Assembly: GCF_030433675.1 (NCBI RefSeq)
Contig: NZ_JAROCB010000005.1
Span: 248,001-312,000 of the forward strand
DNA from: Leifsonia virtsii
GTDB lineage: Bacteria; Actinomycetota; Actinomycetes; Actinomycetales; Microbacteriaceae
Direction: 5' to 3'
DNA: 64,000 bases
Both the position numbers and the translations under genes were made by a program. How positions within the stretch are numbered: position 1 is the first letter of the stretch; each line of letters opens with the position of its first letter. Shown here piece by piece: positions 10,545 to 18,532 of this stretch. The notes under the pieces were generated by a model, which worked only from the letters and a program-made list of their open reading frames with translations, made no database searches and was not told where the DNA came from.

Positions 10545-11177
10545 ATGGATACTTCAGCCCCCGCGACGAGGCTCGGGCGCAAGCGGGACCACACGCGCGA
10601 CCCGGAGATCCTCGACGCCGCCCTCGACGTGCTCGCCGAGGTCGGCTACGACCGCATGACCATGGACATGGTCGCCGCACGCGCCAAGGCCGGCAAGGCC
10701 ACGGTGTACCGGCGCTGGCCCTCGAAGGCCGACCTCGTGATCGAGGCCGTCGCCTGCATGAAGAAGGTGGATGTCGACCCGGCGACGCTGCCCGACACCG
10801 GCACCCTCCGCGGCGACATGATCGCGATGATGAAGCCGCACACGATCGTGGACGCCGAGAAGAAGCTGCAGGTGATGGCGGGTCTCGTCTCGATGCTCGC
10901 GCAGAATCCCGAGTTCACCGACGCGGTGAACCAGGCGATCGTCGAACCGCGCGCTGCGATCAACCGGCTGTTCCTGCAGCGGGCGGTCGACCGCGGCGAG
11001 ATCCCGGCGGACGTGGACATCGAGCAGCTCGCCATCCTGGCGCCGTCGATGGCCTCCTACCGTGTGCTGGTGCTGCGCAAGCCGGTCGACCGGGCGTTCC
11101 TGATGGGCGTGCTCGACGACATCCTGCTGCCAGCCGTCGGCATCCGGAAGGACGCCGCCGTCAGCGCTCAGGCGTGA
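10545..11177 (+). CDS. TetR/AcrR-family regulator of the efflux pump
   Basis: 210 residues from the ATG at 10545. An in-frame start at 10437 would read through the promoter region and is rejected. TAGACT at 10532-10537 lies 7 nt before the ATG, a leaderless-type -10. HTH: 'ILDAALDVLAEVGYDRMTMDMVAARAKAGKATVYRRWPSK' region (residues about 22-62, given in part). The C-terminal domain is TetR_C_11-like. Its 3' end overlaps the convergent SRPBCC gene by 17 bp. Presumed repressor of the DHA2 pump. Confidence 0.9.
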   Translation: MDTSAPATRLGRKRDHTRDPEILDAALDVLAEVGYDRMTMDMVAARAKAGKATVYRRWPSKADLVIEAVACMKKVDVDPATLPDTGTLRGDMIAMMKPHTIVDAEKKLQVMAGLVSMLAQNPEFTDAVNQAIVEPRAAINRLFLQRAVDRGEIPADVDIEQLAILAPSMASYRVLVLRKPVDRAFLMGVLDDILLPAVGIRKDAAVSAQA

Positions 11178-11634
11178 GGTAGCGGCCGAGGGCCTCGATC
11201 AGCCCCTTCGTGCCCTGCTCGCGGCCGACCCCGTCGGCCCAGAACCGGTCGAAGAAGACGCCGTGCTCGGTGTGCGTGAAGCGCGTGCCGCCGTCGACGG
11301 GGTCGAACTCCAGCGAGGCGACGGAGGTGGACATGTGCTCGCCGTCCAGCCACATGTCGTACGTCGTGACGATGCGGACGTGCTCCACGATGTCGGTGTA
11401 CGTGGCGACGTAGCGAGAGACCGGTCCGTTGTGGAACTTCGCCTCGGCGACATCGCGGCCACCGACCCGGAAATCGAAGACCCACTCGCGGTTCTCCTCG
11501 ATGGCGTCGCCGGCGCCCCACCAGGCGAGCTTCTCCTGCTCGACGGCGAAGGCGTCCCAGACGCGCTCCGGCGGTGCCGGGTAGTCGCGGGTGAGGGTGA
11601 AGCCGGAGCGGGCGAGGCGGCGTTCGGCGGTCAT
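11161..11634 (-). CDS. SRPBCC (AHSA1/START-like) domain protein
   Basis: 157 residues, single domain. 'TRDYPAPPERVWDAFAVEQEKLAWWG' opens the Bet v1/AHSA1 helix-grip fold, and the C-terminal 'EHGVFFDRFWADGVGREQGTKGLIEALG' helix closes it. Hydrophobic-ligand-binding domains of this type are often encoded with ArsR regulators and DHFR-like proteins. That is the case here: it lies 29 nt downstream of the ArsR-DHFR gene on the same strand. No catalytic role can be assigned. Confidence 0.87.
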   Translation of the reverse strand: MTAERRLARSGFTLTRDYPAPPERVWDAFAVEQEKLAWWGAGDAIEENREWVFDFRVGGRDVAEAKFHNGPVSRYVATYTDIVEHVRIVTTYDMWLDGEHMSTSVASLEFDPVDGGTRFTHTEHGVFFDRFWADGVGREQGTKGLIEALGRYLTPER

Positions 11635-11663
11635 GCGGCGTCCCTTCGTCAGTGGATGAGGTC

Positions 11664-12653
11664 TCAGCGGGTGAGGGTGATGTGGAGCTCGCCGCTCTCG
11701 GCGACCTCGCTCGTCACCGTGTAGTCGGCGTCGAAGCCGGCGAGGTCGTCGAACAGGCGGTGGCCGCGGCCGAGGAAGATCGGCGCGACCATCAGGTGAA
11801 GGTCGTCGACCAGACCGGCGCGGAGGAAGACTTTCGCCGTCCGGTAGCCGCCGCCGATGCGCACATCCAGACCGCCCGCGGCCTCGGTCGCTTCGGCGAG
11901 CACCTCCTCCGGGCTCGCGTCACGGAAGTGGAACGTCGTGCCGCCGTCCATCTCGATCGAGGGTCGCGGAGCGCTGTGGGTGAGCACGTAGACCGGGGTC
12001 CCGAACGGCGGACGCTCGCCCCACCAGCCCTTCCAGTGCGGGTCGTCGGGGAAGCTGTGCAGGCCGAACATCCCGGCGCCCATGATCTCGGCCCCGATGC
12101 CGTCGAAGAACGCGGCGGCGTAGCGGTCGTCCACCCCGGTCGTGCCGGCGCCGGTGGTGTCGCCGAAGATCTTGGCGCGGAACGTGCGGGTGCCGACGTA
12201 GGCGGCCGTGAGGCGCCCCCAGTCCGGCCCCATCGGGTCGTCGGGCGTGGCGTCGGCGGGGTCGGGTGTGTAGCCGTCGAGCGAGGCGAAGAGGTCCATG
12301 CGGACGCGGGTCATGTCAGTGCTCCTCTGGGCGGTGCGGACGAGGTGGATGCCGAGCCGGTCGGCCTGGTGCTCTGCGGGCGTGCGCTGCTCCCCGAGCC
12401 AGAGGTGGAGCACGTCGAGCGCTCCTGGCCGGAGGGTGACGGTGCGCACCCTCCCGTGCTTCTCGGAGGTGATGACGCCCGCATCCTCGAGCACCCGGAG
12501 GTGCTGCAGGAACGACGGGAGCGCCATGGCGAACGGCTCCGCCAGCTCCGACACGACGGCCGGCGCCTTCGCCAGCCGCTCGACGACCGCCCGACGCGTC
12601 GGGTCGGCGAGCGCGCGAAGCACGCCGTCGAGCTGGTCGTAATAGTTAGGCAC
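11664..12653 (-). CDS. ArsR-type regulator fused in frame to a DHFR/RibD-C domain
   Basis: 329 residues from a GTG at 12653 lying inside a perfect operator palindrome. Residues 1-113 form an ArsR winged helix: 'LRALADPTRRAVVERLAKA' and 'ALPSFLQHLRVLEDAGVI'. Residues 114-329 form a RibD C-terminal/DHFR-like domain: 'MDLFASLDGYTPDP' and 'IGGGYRTAKVFLRAGLVDDLHLMVAPIFLGRG'. No stop separates them. An AGGAG site 7 nt before Met114 (ATG at 12314) shows that the DHFR-like part can also be translated alone. These are normally two genes, so this is either a true fusion or a readthrough pair with internal initiation. Confidence 0.8.
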   Translation of the reverse strand: MPNYYDQLDGVLRALADPTRRAVVERLAKAPAVVSELAEPFAMALPSFLQHLRVLEDAGVITSEKHGRVRTVTLRPGALDVLHLWLGEQRTPAEHQADRLGIHLVRTAQRSTDMTRVRMDLFASLDGYTPDPADATPDDPMGPDWGRLTAAYVGTRTFRAKIFGDTTGAGTTGVDDRYAAAFFDGIGAEIMGAGMFGLHSFPDDPHWKGWWGERPPFGTPVYVLTHSAPRPSIEMDGGTTFHFRDASPEEVLAEATEAAGGLDVRIGGGYRTAKVFLRAGLVDDLHLMVAPIFLGRGHRLFDDLAGFDADYTVTSEVAESGELHITLTR

Positions 12654-12665
12654 GCGCCTAACTAT
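12642..12665. promoter_or_regulatory. ArsR operator overlapping the start codon
   Basis: Perfect palindrome ATAGTTAGGC-N4-GCCTAACTAT (10-bp arms). The GTG start of the ArsR-DHFR gene lies inside it (12651-12653), so bound repressor would block both transcription and initiation. Presumed autoregulatory site. Confidence 0.8.
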
Positions 12666-12735
12666 CCCTGCTGCATCCAGGCAAGCGCAAGCCCGGGTCA
12701 CGGTTCGGGATGCAGTGACGTCGGGCAGCACGGCC

Positions 12736-12798
12736 GCGCTGGTTGACGCAACACGCCGACCCGGCGAGCGGCACACGGCGTGTTGCGTCAACCAGCGC
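12736..12798. repeat. Long inverted repeat, 'CGCAACACGCCG' family, copy 1
   Basis: Perfect 23-bp arms at 12736-12758 and 12776-12798 with a 17-nt loop. The core CGCAACACGCCG-N17-CGGCGTGTTGCG is shared with 48722-48770, which has the same loop length. It lies in the divergent gap between the ArsR-DHFR and lacI genes, where a terminator is not expected. Confidence 0.8.
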
Positions 12799-12850
12799 TG
12801 GGCGCGCGGACCTCGGGCCGGCGCGCATAACGGGTTGGTAACAGCGGTTT

Positions 12851-12909
12851 GCGTCAACGCGTTTGACGCTTTTAGCGTGGCGTCAATCGATTGAAGTCAA
12901 ACGATTGAC
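12851..12909. promoter_or_regulatory. Cluster of three LacI-type operators
   Basis: Site 1 at 12851-12869 (GCGTCAACGCGTTTGACGC), site 2 at 12882-12895 (GTCAATCGATTGAA) and site 3 at 12896-12909 (GTCAAACGATTGAC). All share GTCAA...TTGA half-sites. They immediately precede the lacI start at 12927 and should govern the lacI-importer-GH172 operon. Confidence 0.7.
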
Positions 12910-12926
12910 GGACGAAGGAGCCCCGG

Positions 12927-13961
12927 ATGCTGACGATGAAGGACATCGCCTCGCACGTCGGCGTCTCCGTGTCCAGCGTCAGCCTCGTGCTCAGCGGACG
13001 CGGCGAGGGCCGGGTCAACGCCGGGGTCGCGAAGCGCATCCGGGATGTCGCCGACGAGCTCGGCTACGTCCCGAACCAGCTCGCCCGCTCGCTCAAGACC
13101 AAGCAGAGCCGCACCATCGGCGTGGTCTCCGACCAGGTCGCGACCGTCCCGTTCTCCGGGCATATGCTCGCAGGCGCTCAGCAGGCGGCGTGGGAGAGCG
13201 GCTTCATGCTCATGCTCATCGACACCTACGGCAACGACGAGGTGCAGACCCCCGCCGTGCAGTCCCTGCTGCAGCGCAACATCGAGGGGCTCATCATCGC
13301 GACGAACTTCCACAAGGTCGTCGACCTCCCGCTGGTGCCGCCGACCATGCCGGTCGTCGTGCTCGACGGGCGGCCGCGTGACGACTCCCACCCGACGGTC
13401 GACTACGTCGTCCCGGATGAGGAGCTCGGCGCCTACACGTCGACCAGGATGCTGGTCGACGCCGGCCACACGCGCATCGGCTTCTGCGACGTCGCGGCCT
13501 ACCCGATCGCCTCCCGGTTGCGCGCGAAGGGATACAGGCGCGCGCTGGAAGAGGCCGGGATCGAGGTCGACCCCGCTCTCACCGTCGTCGCCGAGGATGC
13601 CGCGACGCGGTACGCGCTCGAACCGGCACGGCAGCTGCTCGACCGCGACGACCGGCCGACCGCCATCTTCTGCTTCAGCGACCAGACGGCCATGGGCTTC
13701 TACACCGTCGCCCGGCGGCTCGGCCTGTCGATCCCCGGCGACCTCTCCCTCGCCGGGTTCGACAACCAGGAGTTCGTCGCCGAGGCGCTGGACCCCGGAC
13801 TCAGCACCGTGCAGCTGCCGCATCGCGAGATGGGCGAGTGGGCGGTGCGCCGCCTCGTCGGCCGTCTCGACGGCACACTCGACGGCGCGGAGCGGGAGGG
13901 CCGTCTCATGCCCTGCGAACCCGTGACCCGGCAGTCGATAGGGCCGCCAGGCAGCGCCTGA
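12927..13961 (+). CDS. LacI-family regulator of the GH172 operon
   Basis: 344 residues from the ATG at 12927 (GAAGGAG site 7 nt upstream). HTH: 'LTMKDIASHVGVSVSSVSLVLSG', then the hinge 'NQLARSLKTKQSRTIGVVSD'. The effector core has 'PTAIFCFSDQTAMGFYTVARRLGLSIPGDLSLAGFDNQEF' in its C-terminal half (given here by its key residues). It is the first gene of the plus-strand set lacI-SBP-permease-permease-GH172 and sits directly behind three operator-like palindromes. An autoregulated repressor is the simplest reading. Confidence 0.92.
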   Translation: MLTMKDIASHVGVSVSSVSLVLSGRGEGRVNAGVAKRIRDVADELGYVPNQLARSLKTKQSRTIGVVSDQVATVPFSGHMLAGAQQAAWESGFMLMLIDTYGNDEVQTPAVQSLLQRNIEGLIIATNFHKVVDLPLVPPTMPVVVLDGRPRDDSHPTVDYVVPDEELGAYTSTRMLVDAGHTRIGFCDVAAYPIASRLRAKGYRRALEEAGIEVDPALTVVAEDAATRYALEPARQLLDRDDRPTAIFCFSDQTAMGFYTVARRLGLSIPGDLSLAGFDNQEFVAEALDPGLSTVQLPHREMGEWAVRRLVGRLDGTLDGAEREGRLMPCEPVTRQSIGPPGSA

Positions 13962-14076
13962 ACCACCCCCCGAATCCCTCATCCGCACCACCCGCCGGAG
14001 GCACCGGTGGCGTGAGCCTGCCCTCGCGCCGCCTGTCTCCACGACACCGCACCACCCGATGCAAAGGAGCAACGCA

Positions 14077-15411
14077 ATGACATCCACCAGGAAGCCGGGC
14101 GCCCGCAGGGTCGCCCGCCTCGCCGCCGCGGCCGCCGCAATGGCCGTCGCCGCCGCAGGACTCGTCGCCTGCAGCAGCGGCGGGGGAGGCGACGCAGGCA
14201 AAACGTTCACGATCCTGCAGTACGAGGACCCGAAGACCGCGCAGGGCCAGGGCTGGCAGCTCGCGCTCGAGCTGTTCAAGAAGAAGCACCCGGATGTGAA
14301 GGTCGACTTCCAGACCACCAGCTTCGACGCCGTGCGCAAGAACGCGAAGCTCACCCTCGGCGGCAACAAGGTGCCGGACGTGGTCGAGTTCAACAAGGGC
14401 AACGCCGACGGCGGCCAGCTCGCCAGCCAGGGCCTGCTCACCCCGCTGACCGACCAGGTCAAGAAGTACGGCTGGGACAAGAAGGTCACCGGCGGCATGC
14501 AGTCGTTCGCCAAGTACGACGAGCAGGGCAGGGCCGGCTCCGGCGACTGGTACGGCATCCCGAACATCGGCGAGTACGTCACCTTCTACTACAACAAGGA
14601 CCTGTTCCAGAAGGCCGGCATCACCGCTGCGCCTGCGACGATGGACGAGTTCGTCGCGGCCATGCAGAAGCTCCAGGCCGCGGGAATCACCCCGGTGTCG
14701 TCGTCGGCCTCGACGAACCAGGGCTTCAACCAGATGTGGGTCTGGTACTCGCTCGTCTCCGCCTACGCCGACCGCAAGCAGATCGACGACTTCATGTTCC
14801 TGAAGGGCAAGGTCGACTTCTCGGCCGACCCGTGGAAGAAGGGCACCCAGCAGTTCCAGGACTGGATCGACAAGGGCTACCTCGGCACCGACCTCGCCGG
14901 CCTGACCTACGAGCAGGCGAACGTCAACTTCCTCAGCGGCAAGACCGGGATGCTGATCTGGAACAACGGCGTCTTCTCGCGGGTGAAGGACCAGAAGGAC
15001 TTCCCGTGGGGCTACTTCACCCTCCCCGGCGCGAACATGTCGATGGGCTCGTCCGGCCACCTCTGGGGCGTGCCGGCGAAGGCGAAGAACAAGGACCTCG
15101 CCTACGACTGGATCGACACCACGCTGAGCCCGGAGGTGCAGAACAAGATCGGCGAGCTCGGCGGTCTCCCGCTGGCCGGCGACTCCTCGAAGATCAGCGA
15201 CCCGGTGACGCGCGCGTACACCGAGCGGTTCGACGAGATCGTCAAGGCGGACACGCTGACCTTCTACCCGGACTACCCGGTGCCCGGCTTCCTGGACTTC
15301 ATCCAGACCAACATGGCCGCCATGTCCAACAAGAACGAGACGGCCGACGAGTACATCGCCAAGCTGCAGAAGTTCTACGACGACGGCAAGAAGGCCACCG
15401 ACCAGGGCTGA
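14077..15411 (+). CDS. CUT1 sugar-binding lipoprotein of the GH172 operon
   Basis: 444 residues from the ATG at 14077 (AAAGGAG site); the ATG at 14059 lacks a site. Signal peptide and lipobox 'GLVACSS' place Cys at about residue 29. The mature protein is an extracellular solute-binding protein family 1 (MalE-like): 'FTILQYEDPKTAQGQGWQLA', 'VPDVVEFNKGNADGGQLASQ' and 'YVTFYYNKDLFQKAGI'. Length is normal. It delivers an oligosaccharide to the two permeases encoded next. A GC-rich hairpin follows its stop. Confidence 0.92.
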   Translation: MTSTRKPGARRVARLAAAAAAMAVAAAGLVACSSGGGGDAGKTFTILQYEDPKTAQGQGWQLALELFKKKHPDVKVDFQTTSFDAVRKNAKLTLGGNKVPDVVEFNKGNADGGQLASQGLLTPLTDQVKKYGWDKKVTGGMQSFAKYDEQGRAGSGDWYGIPNIGEYVTFYYNKDLFQKAGITAAPATMDEFVAAMQKLQAAGITPVSSSASTNQGFNQMWVWYSLVSAYADRKQIDDFMFLKGKVDFSADPWKKGTQQFQDWIDKGYLGTDLAGLTYEQANVNFLSGKTGMLIWNNGVFSRVKDQKDFPWGYFTLPGANMSMGSSGHLWGVPAKAKNKDLAYDWIDTTLSPEVQNKIGELGGLPLAGDSSKISDPVTRAYTERFDEIVKADTLTFYPDYPVPGFLDFIQTNMAAMSNKNETADEYIAKLQKFYDDGKKATDQG

Positions 15412-15418
15412 CCAGGCG

Positions 15419-15447
15419 TGCGGGGGCCGCGCGACGCGGCCCCCGCA
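15419..15447 (+). terminator. Intra-operon hairpin after the binding-protein gene
   Basis: Perfect 12-bp arms (15419-15430 with 15436-15447, 5-nt loop), 8 nt after the SBP stop and with no T-run. Likely an attenuator or mRNA stabiliser that raises binding protein over permease. Confidence 0.65.
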
Positions 15448-15452
15448 TCCCC

Positions 15453-15490
15453 CGACGCTTCCGAACCGAAGCGACGCCTCCGAACCGAAG
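15453..15490 (+). repeat. 19-bp tandem direct repeat
   Basis: Two adjacent 19-bp units (15453-15471 and 15472-15490) differing at one base, each ending in CGAACCGAAG. The second unit supplies the AAGGA ribosome site of the following permease. Probably a local duplication in the leader. Confidence 0.8.
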
Positions 15491-15500
15491 GACCACGCAC

Positions 15501-16430
15501 ATGACGACTGCGGCACTCACCCGCCGCCGCACGCGGCCGCGCAGCGCAGGCTACTGGCTCTACCTCCTCCCGATGATCGCCGGCACCCTCCTGATCGTGC
15601 TGCTGCCGTTCGCGGTGAACGTGTTCATCAGCCTGTTCCGCTGGAAGGGCGGGATCGCCCCGATGAGGTGGAACGGCCTCCAGAACTACGTCGACCTGCT
15701 GAACGACGCGCAGTTCTGGCTGGCCTTCAAGAACACGATCTTCATGATCGTCGGCATCGTCGTCATCCCGACCCTGCTCGGCCTGCTGCTCGCGGCGATG
15801 CTGTTCGACTACATCGGCCGGGAGTTCGGCGGCAAGGCCGCCGCGTTCCTTCGGGCGACCTACTACCTGCCGCAGATCCTGCCGATCGCGGTCGCCGGCT
15901 TCATCTGGAGCTGGGTGCTCGCCACCCAGAACGGCCTGCTCAACAGCGTCATCGAGGCGATCGGTGTGACCAGTCCACCCGACTGGCTGGGGGACCCGAA
16001 CATCGCGATCTACGCGGTGATGCTGATGCTGATCTGGCTGCAGCTCGGGTATCCGGTCGTCATCTTCATGGCCGCGCTGCAGCGGGTCGACCCCGAGCTG
16101 TACGAGGCGGCCTCGCTCGACGGCGCGGGCTGGTGGCGCCGCTTCCGGGCCATCACCGTCCCGCAGATCCGGCCGGAGGTGTTCGTCGTGGTCATCACGG
16201 CGACGGTCGGGGCGCTGAAGGTGTTCGCGCCCGTCCTCATCCTGACCGGCGGAGGACCGGAGGGGTCGACCGTCGTGCCGTCCTATTACTCGTACCGCAA
16301 CTTCTTCGAGCTCTCCAAGGTCGGCTACGGCTCCGCCATCGCGACCGCCATGTCCATCGTCATCTTCGCCGTCGCCGGGGTCATGCTCTGGCTGCAGCGG
16401 CGGAGTGCCAGAGAGGAGGCCGCCGGATGA
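15501..16430 (+). CDS. CUT1 ABC transporter permease (MalF type), GH172 operon
   Basis: 309 residues from the ATG at 15501. Six transmembrane segments with the conserved EAA loop 'ELYEAASLDGAGWWRRFRAITVP' (about residues 199-220). Typical MalF/UgpA-type opening 'GYWLYLLPMIAGTLLIVLLPF'. Pairs with the next permease, which overlaps its stop by 4 nt (ATGA). No ATPase gene is present in the operon. Confidence 0.92.
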   Translation: MTTAALTRRRTRPRSAGYWLYLLPMIAGTLLIVLLPFAVNVFISLFRWKGGIAPMRWNGLQNYVDLLNDAQFWLAFKNTIFMIVGIVVIPTLLGLLLAAMLFDYIGREFGGKAAAFLRATYYLPQILPIAVAGFIWSWVLATQNGLLNSVIEAIGVTSPPDWLGDPNIAIYAVMLMLIWLQLGYPVVIFMAALQRVDPELYEAASLDGAGWWRRFRAITVPQIRPEVFVVVITATVGALKVFAPVLILTGGGPEGSTVVPSYYSYRNFFELSKVGYGSAIATAMSIVIFAVAGVMLWLQRRSAREEAAG

Positions 16431-17323
16431 CCGCCACCATCGCACCCGACCGGGAGGCGACCCGGCCCGCGCCCACCCGCCGGAGCACCCAGCGGCGGCG
16501 CCGGCCCCGGCCGCTTCGCTGGGTGATCCTCGCCGCGGCGATCGTCGTCGCGCTCGTGATGCTCGCGCCGCTGGTGCTGCTCGTGCTCAACGCCTTCAAG
16601 ACCGGAGGCGACTACTCGGCGCACGGTCCCCTCGCCCTGCCGACGGAGTGGAGTCTGAAGTCGTTCCAGGACTACCTGGACCGCGTCGACTTCCTGCGGG
16701 CGCTGTGGAACTCGGTCGTCATCGCGACGCTCGTCGCTCTGCTCGGCACGCTGGTCTCCCTGCTCAGCGCCTACGCGATCGGGGTCGGCCGGGTGCGCGG
16801 CAGCACGGCCCTGCTCGCGGTGTTCCTGCTGGCCACGATGCTGCCGCAGGAGGCGCTGATCTACCCGCTGTTCTACGGGGCGCAGGCGACCGGCACCTTC
16901 AACACCGTGTGGAGCGTCATCGTCGTCTTCACCGTGCTGCAGGCCGCGTTCGGCACGTACCTGCTGTCGAGCGTCATGTCGACGCTGCCGCCGTCGCTGC
17001 TCGAGGCGGCCGCGCTCGACGGGGCCGGACGCTGGCGCATCCTCTGGTCGGTCGTCTACCCGGTGATGCGGCCGACGCTGTCGGTGCTCATGGTGTTCTT
17101 CTTCGTCTGGACGTGGAACGAGTTCTACATCCCGCTGATCCTGCTCTCCGACCAGTCGGTGCAGACGGTGCCGATCGCGCTCGCGACGCTGCAAGGCCAG
17201 AACTCGATCGACATCACCTCCCTGAACGCCGGCTCGCTGCTCTCGCTACTGCCGACGCTCATCTTCTTCATCATCTTCCAGCGCACGCTGAGCCGCGGTG
17301 TGACCGTCGGCAGCGTCAAGTGA
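16427..17323 (+). CDS. CUT1 ABC transporter permease (MalG type), GH172 operon
   Basis: 298 residues from the ATG at 16427, overlapping the preceding stop. Arg/Pro-rich cytoplasmic N-terminus, then six transmembrane spans. The EAA loop is 'LLEAAALDGAGRWRILWSVVYPV' and the C-terminal end 'RTLSRGVTVGSVK' is typical of MalG/UgpE proteins. Second half of the channel for the oligosaccharide captured by the 14077 lipoprotein. Confidence 0.92.
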   Translation: MTATIAPDREATRPAPTRRSTQRRRRPRPLRWVILAAAIVVALVMLAPLVLLVLNAFKTGGDYSAHGPLALPTEWSLKSFQDYLDRVDFLRALWNSVVIATLVALLGTLVSLLSAYAIGVGRVRGSTALLAVFLLATMLPQEALIYPLFYGAQATGTFNTVWSVIVVFTVLQAAFGTYLLSSVMSTLPPSLLEAAALDGAGRWRILWSVVYPVMRPTLSVLMVFFFVWTWNEFYIPLILLSDQSVQTVPIALATLQGQNSIDITSLNAGSLLSLLPTLIFFIIFQRTLSRGVTVGSVK

Positions 17324-17346
17324 CCACCAGAGAACCGAGGAGAACC

Positions 17347-18447
17347 GTGCTTCCGACCCTGTCCGACCTGCTCGCCGCCGACGGCGTGAGCTCCCGCTCG
17401 ATCAACGCGGAGAACCCGACCGGCGAACCCGGCGCAGCTGCGGCCGCGAGCTCGCCCCTCGGCCCGGGGCGGAAGGGGAGCGCGTACCTCCCGCTGCCCG
17501 CCGGGGGCAGCCTGACGCTGGCCGACATCGAGGGGCCCGGCGTCATCCGGCATATCTGGATCACCGTGCCCGATCGCACGGAGAGCGGCCCGTTCGTGCT
17601 GCGCGACCTGGTGCTGCGCATCTACTGGGACGACGAGGAGCAGCCGTCGGTGGAGTCCCCGCTCGGCGACTTCTTCTGCAACGGCTTCGCCGCCCGCGCG
17701 CTGGTCACCTCGGAGCCGATCGTGGTCGCGCCGACGGGCGGGATGAACTCCTACTTCGCGATGCCGTTCCGCCGTCGCGCGCGCATCGTCATCGACAGCG
17801 AGCACCCGGCGTCGATCGACCACGTGTTCTTCCAGGTCGACTACACGGTCGGCGACGACATCCCGGAGGGGACGCCGTACTTCCACGCGCAGTGGCGTCG
17901 CTCGAACGCGACCACAGCGCTGGGCGAGGACCACGTCATCCTCGACGGCGTCACCGGCCGAGGCCGATACCTCGGGACGTACATCGGTGTGGCCGCACTG
18001 TCGCGCTACTGGTGGGGCGAGGGCGAGGTGAAGTACTTCGTCGACGGAGACACCGACCTCCCGACCCTGTGCAGCACGGGTCTCGAGGACTACGCGGGCG
18101 GCGCCTGGGCGTTCCAGGACGAGCTGCGCACCGACCCGGAGCCGGTGCCGCTGACCTTCAGCGCACCGTACTGCGGGTACCCGTTCTTCAGCACGCGGGA
18201 CGAGACGCGGGCGGCCACCTTCATCCAGTCGACGGCGCCCATGCACGCCGTCTACCGCTGGCACCTGCCCGACCCGGTGTGGTTCGAGCGCGACTTCCGG
18301 GCCACTGTGCAGCAGATCGGCGTCTGGGACCGGGGCGGCCTGTTCGAGCGTGTGGACGACGTGTTCTCGGTGGCCTACTGGTACCAGACCGAGCCGCACG
18401 GCGCGTTCCCGGCGCTGCCGGACGCCGCCGCCCGCGTGCCGCGCTGA
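17347..18447 (+). CDS. GH172 family (DUF2961) glycoside hydrolase, intracellular
   Basis: 366 residues from a GTG at 17347 (GAGGAG site 4 nt upstream); no signal peptide. DUF2961/GH172 features: 'GPGVIRHIWITVPD' (about 59-72), 'ESPLGDFF' and 'GMNSYFAMPFRRRARI' mid-protein, and 'LCSTGLEDYAGGAWAF' (about 237-252). The family includes difructose dianhydride-processing enzymes and exo-alpha-D-arabinofuranosidases acting on mycobacterial arabinan. It closes the lacI-importer operon, so it likely cleaves the imported oligosaccharide in the cytoplasm. The exact substrate cannot be read from sequence. Confidence 0.88.
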   Translation: MLPTLSDLLAADGVSSRSINAENPTGEPGAAAAASSPLGPGRKGSAYLPLPAGGSLTLADIEGPGVIRHIWITVPDRTESGPFVLRDLVLRIYWDDEEQPSVESPLGDFFCNGFAARALVTSEPIVVAPTGGMNSYFAMPFRRRARIVIDSEHPASIDHVFFQVDYTVGDDIPEGTPYFHAQWRRSNATTALGEDHVILDGVTGRGRYLGTYIGVAALSRYWWGEGEVKYFVDGDTDLPTLCSTGLEDYAGGAWAFQDELRTDPEPVPLTFSAPYCGYPFFSTRDETRAATFIQSTAPMHAVYRWHLPDPVWFERDFRATVQQIGVWDRGGLFERVDDVFSVAYWYQTEPHGAFPALPDAAARVPR

Positions 18448-18462
18448 CGCCGCCCCCTCGCC

Positions 18463-18515
18463 ATTCGTGCCGAATGTGCGCTGTTCGTGACGAATAGCGC
18501 ACATTCGTCACGAAC
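18463..18515. repeat. Triple-palindrome intergenic element, copy 2
   Basis: Three 13-bp units at 18463, 18483 and 18503 (20-bp period): ATTCGTGCCGAAT, GTTCGTGACGAAT, ATTCGTCACGAAC. The spacers GTGCGCT and AGCGCAC are identical to copy 1. It lies between the convergent GH172 and isochorismatase genes. Confidence 0.85.
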
Positions 18516-18532
18516 TGCGGCTCTGGGGTGGG

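Noticed and set aside
12736-12798. Inverted repeat as the end of an insertion sequence
   Set aside because: No transposase frame, no target duplication and a 17-nt loop; it is a palindrome, not a pair of element ends.
15453-15490. 19-bp tandem repeat as a regulatory site
   Set aside because: It is not palindromic and has only two units directly at a ribosome site, so a simple duplication is enough to explain it.
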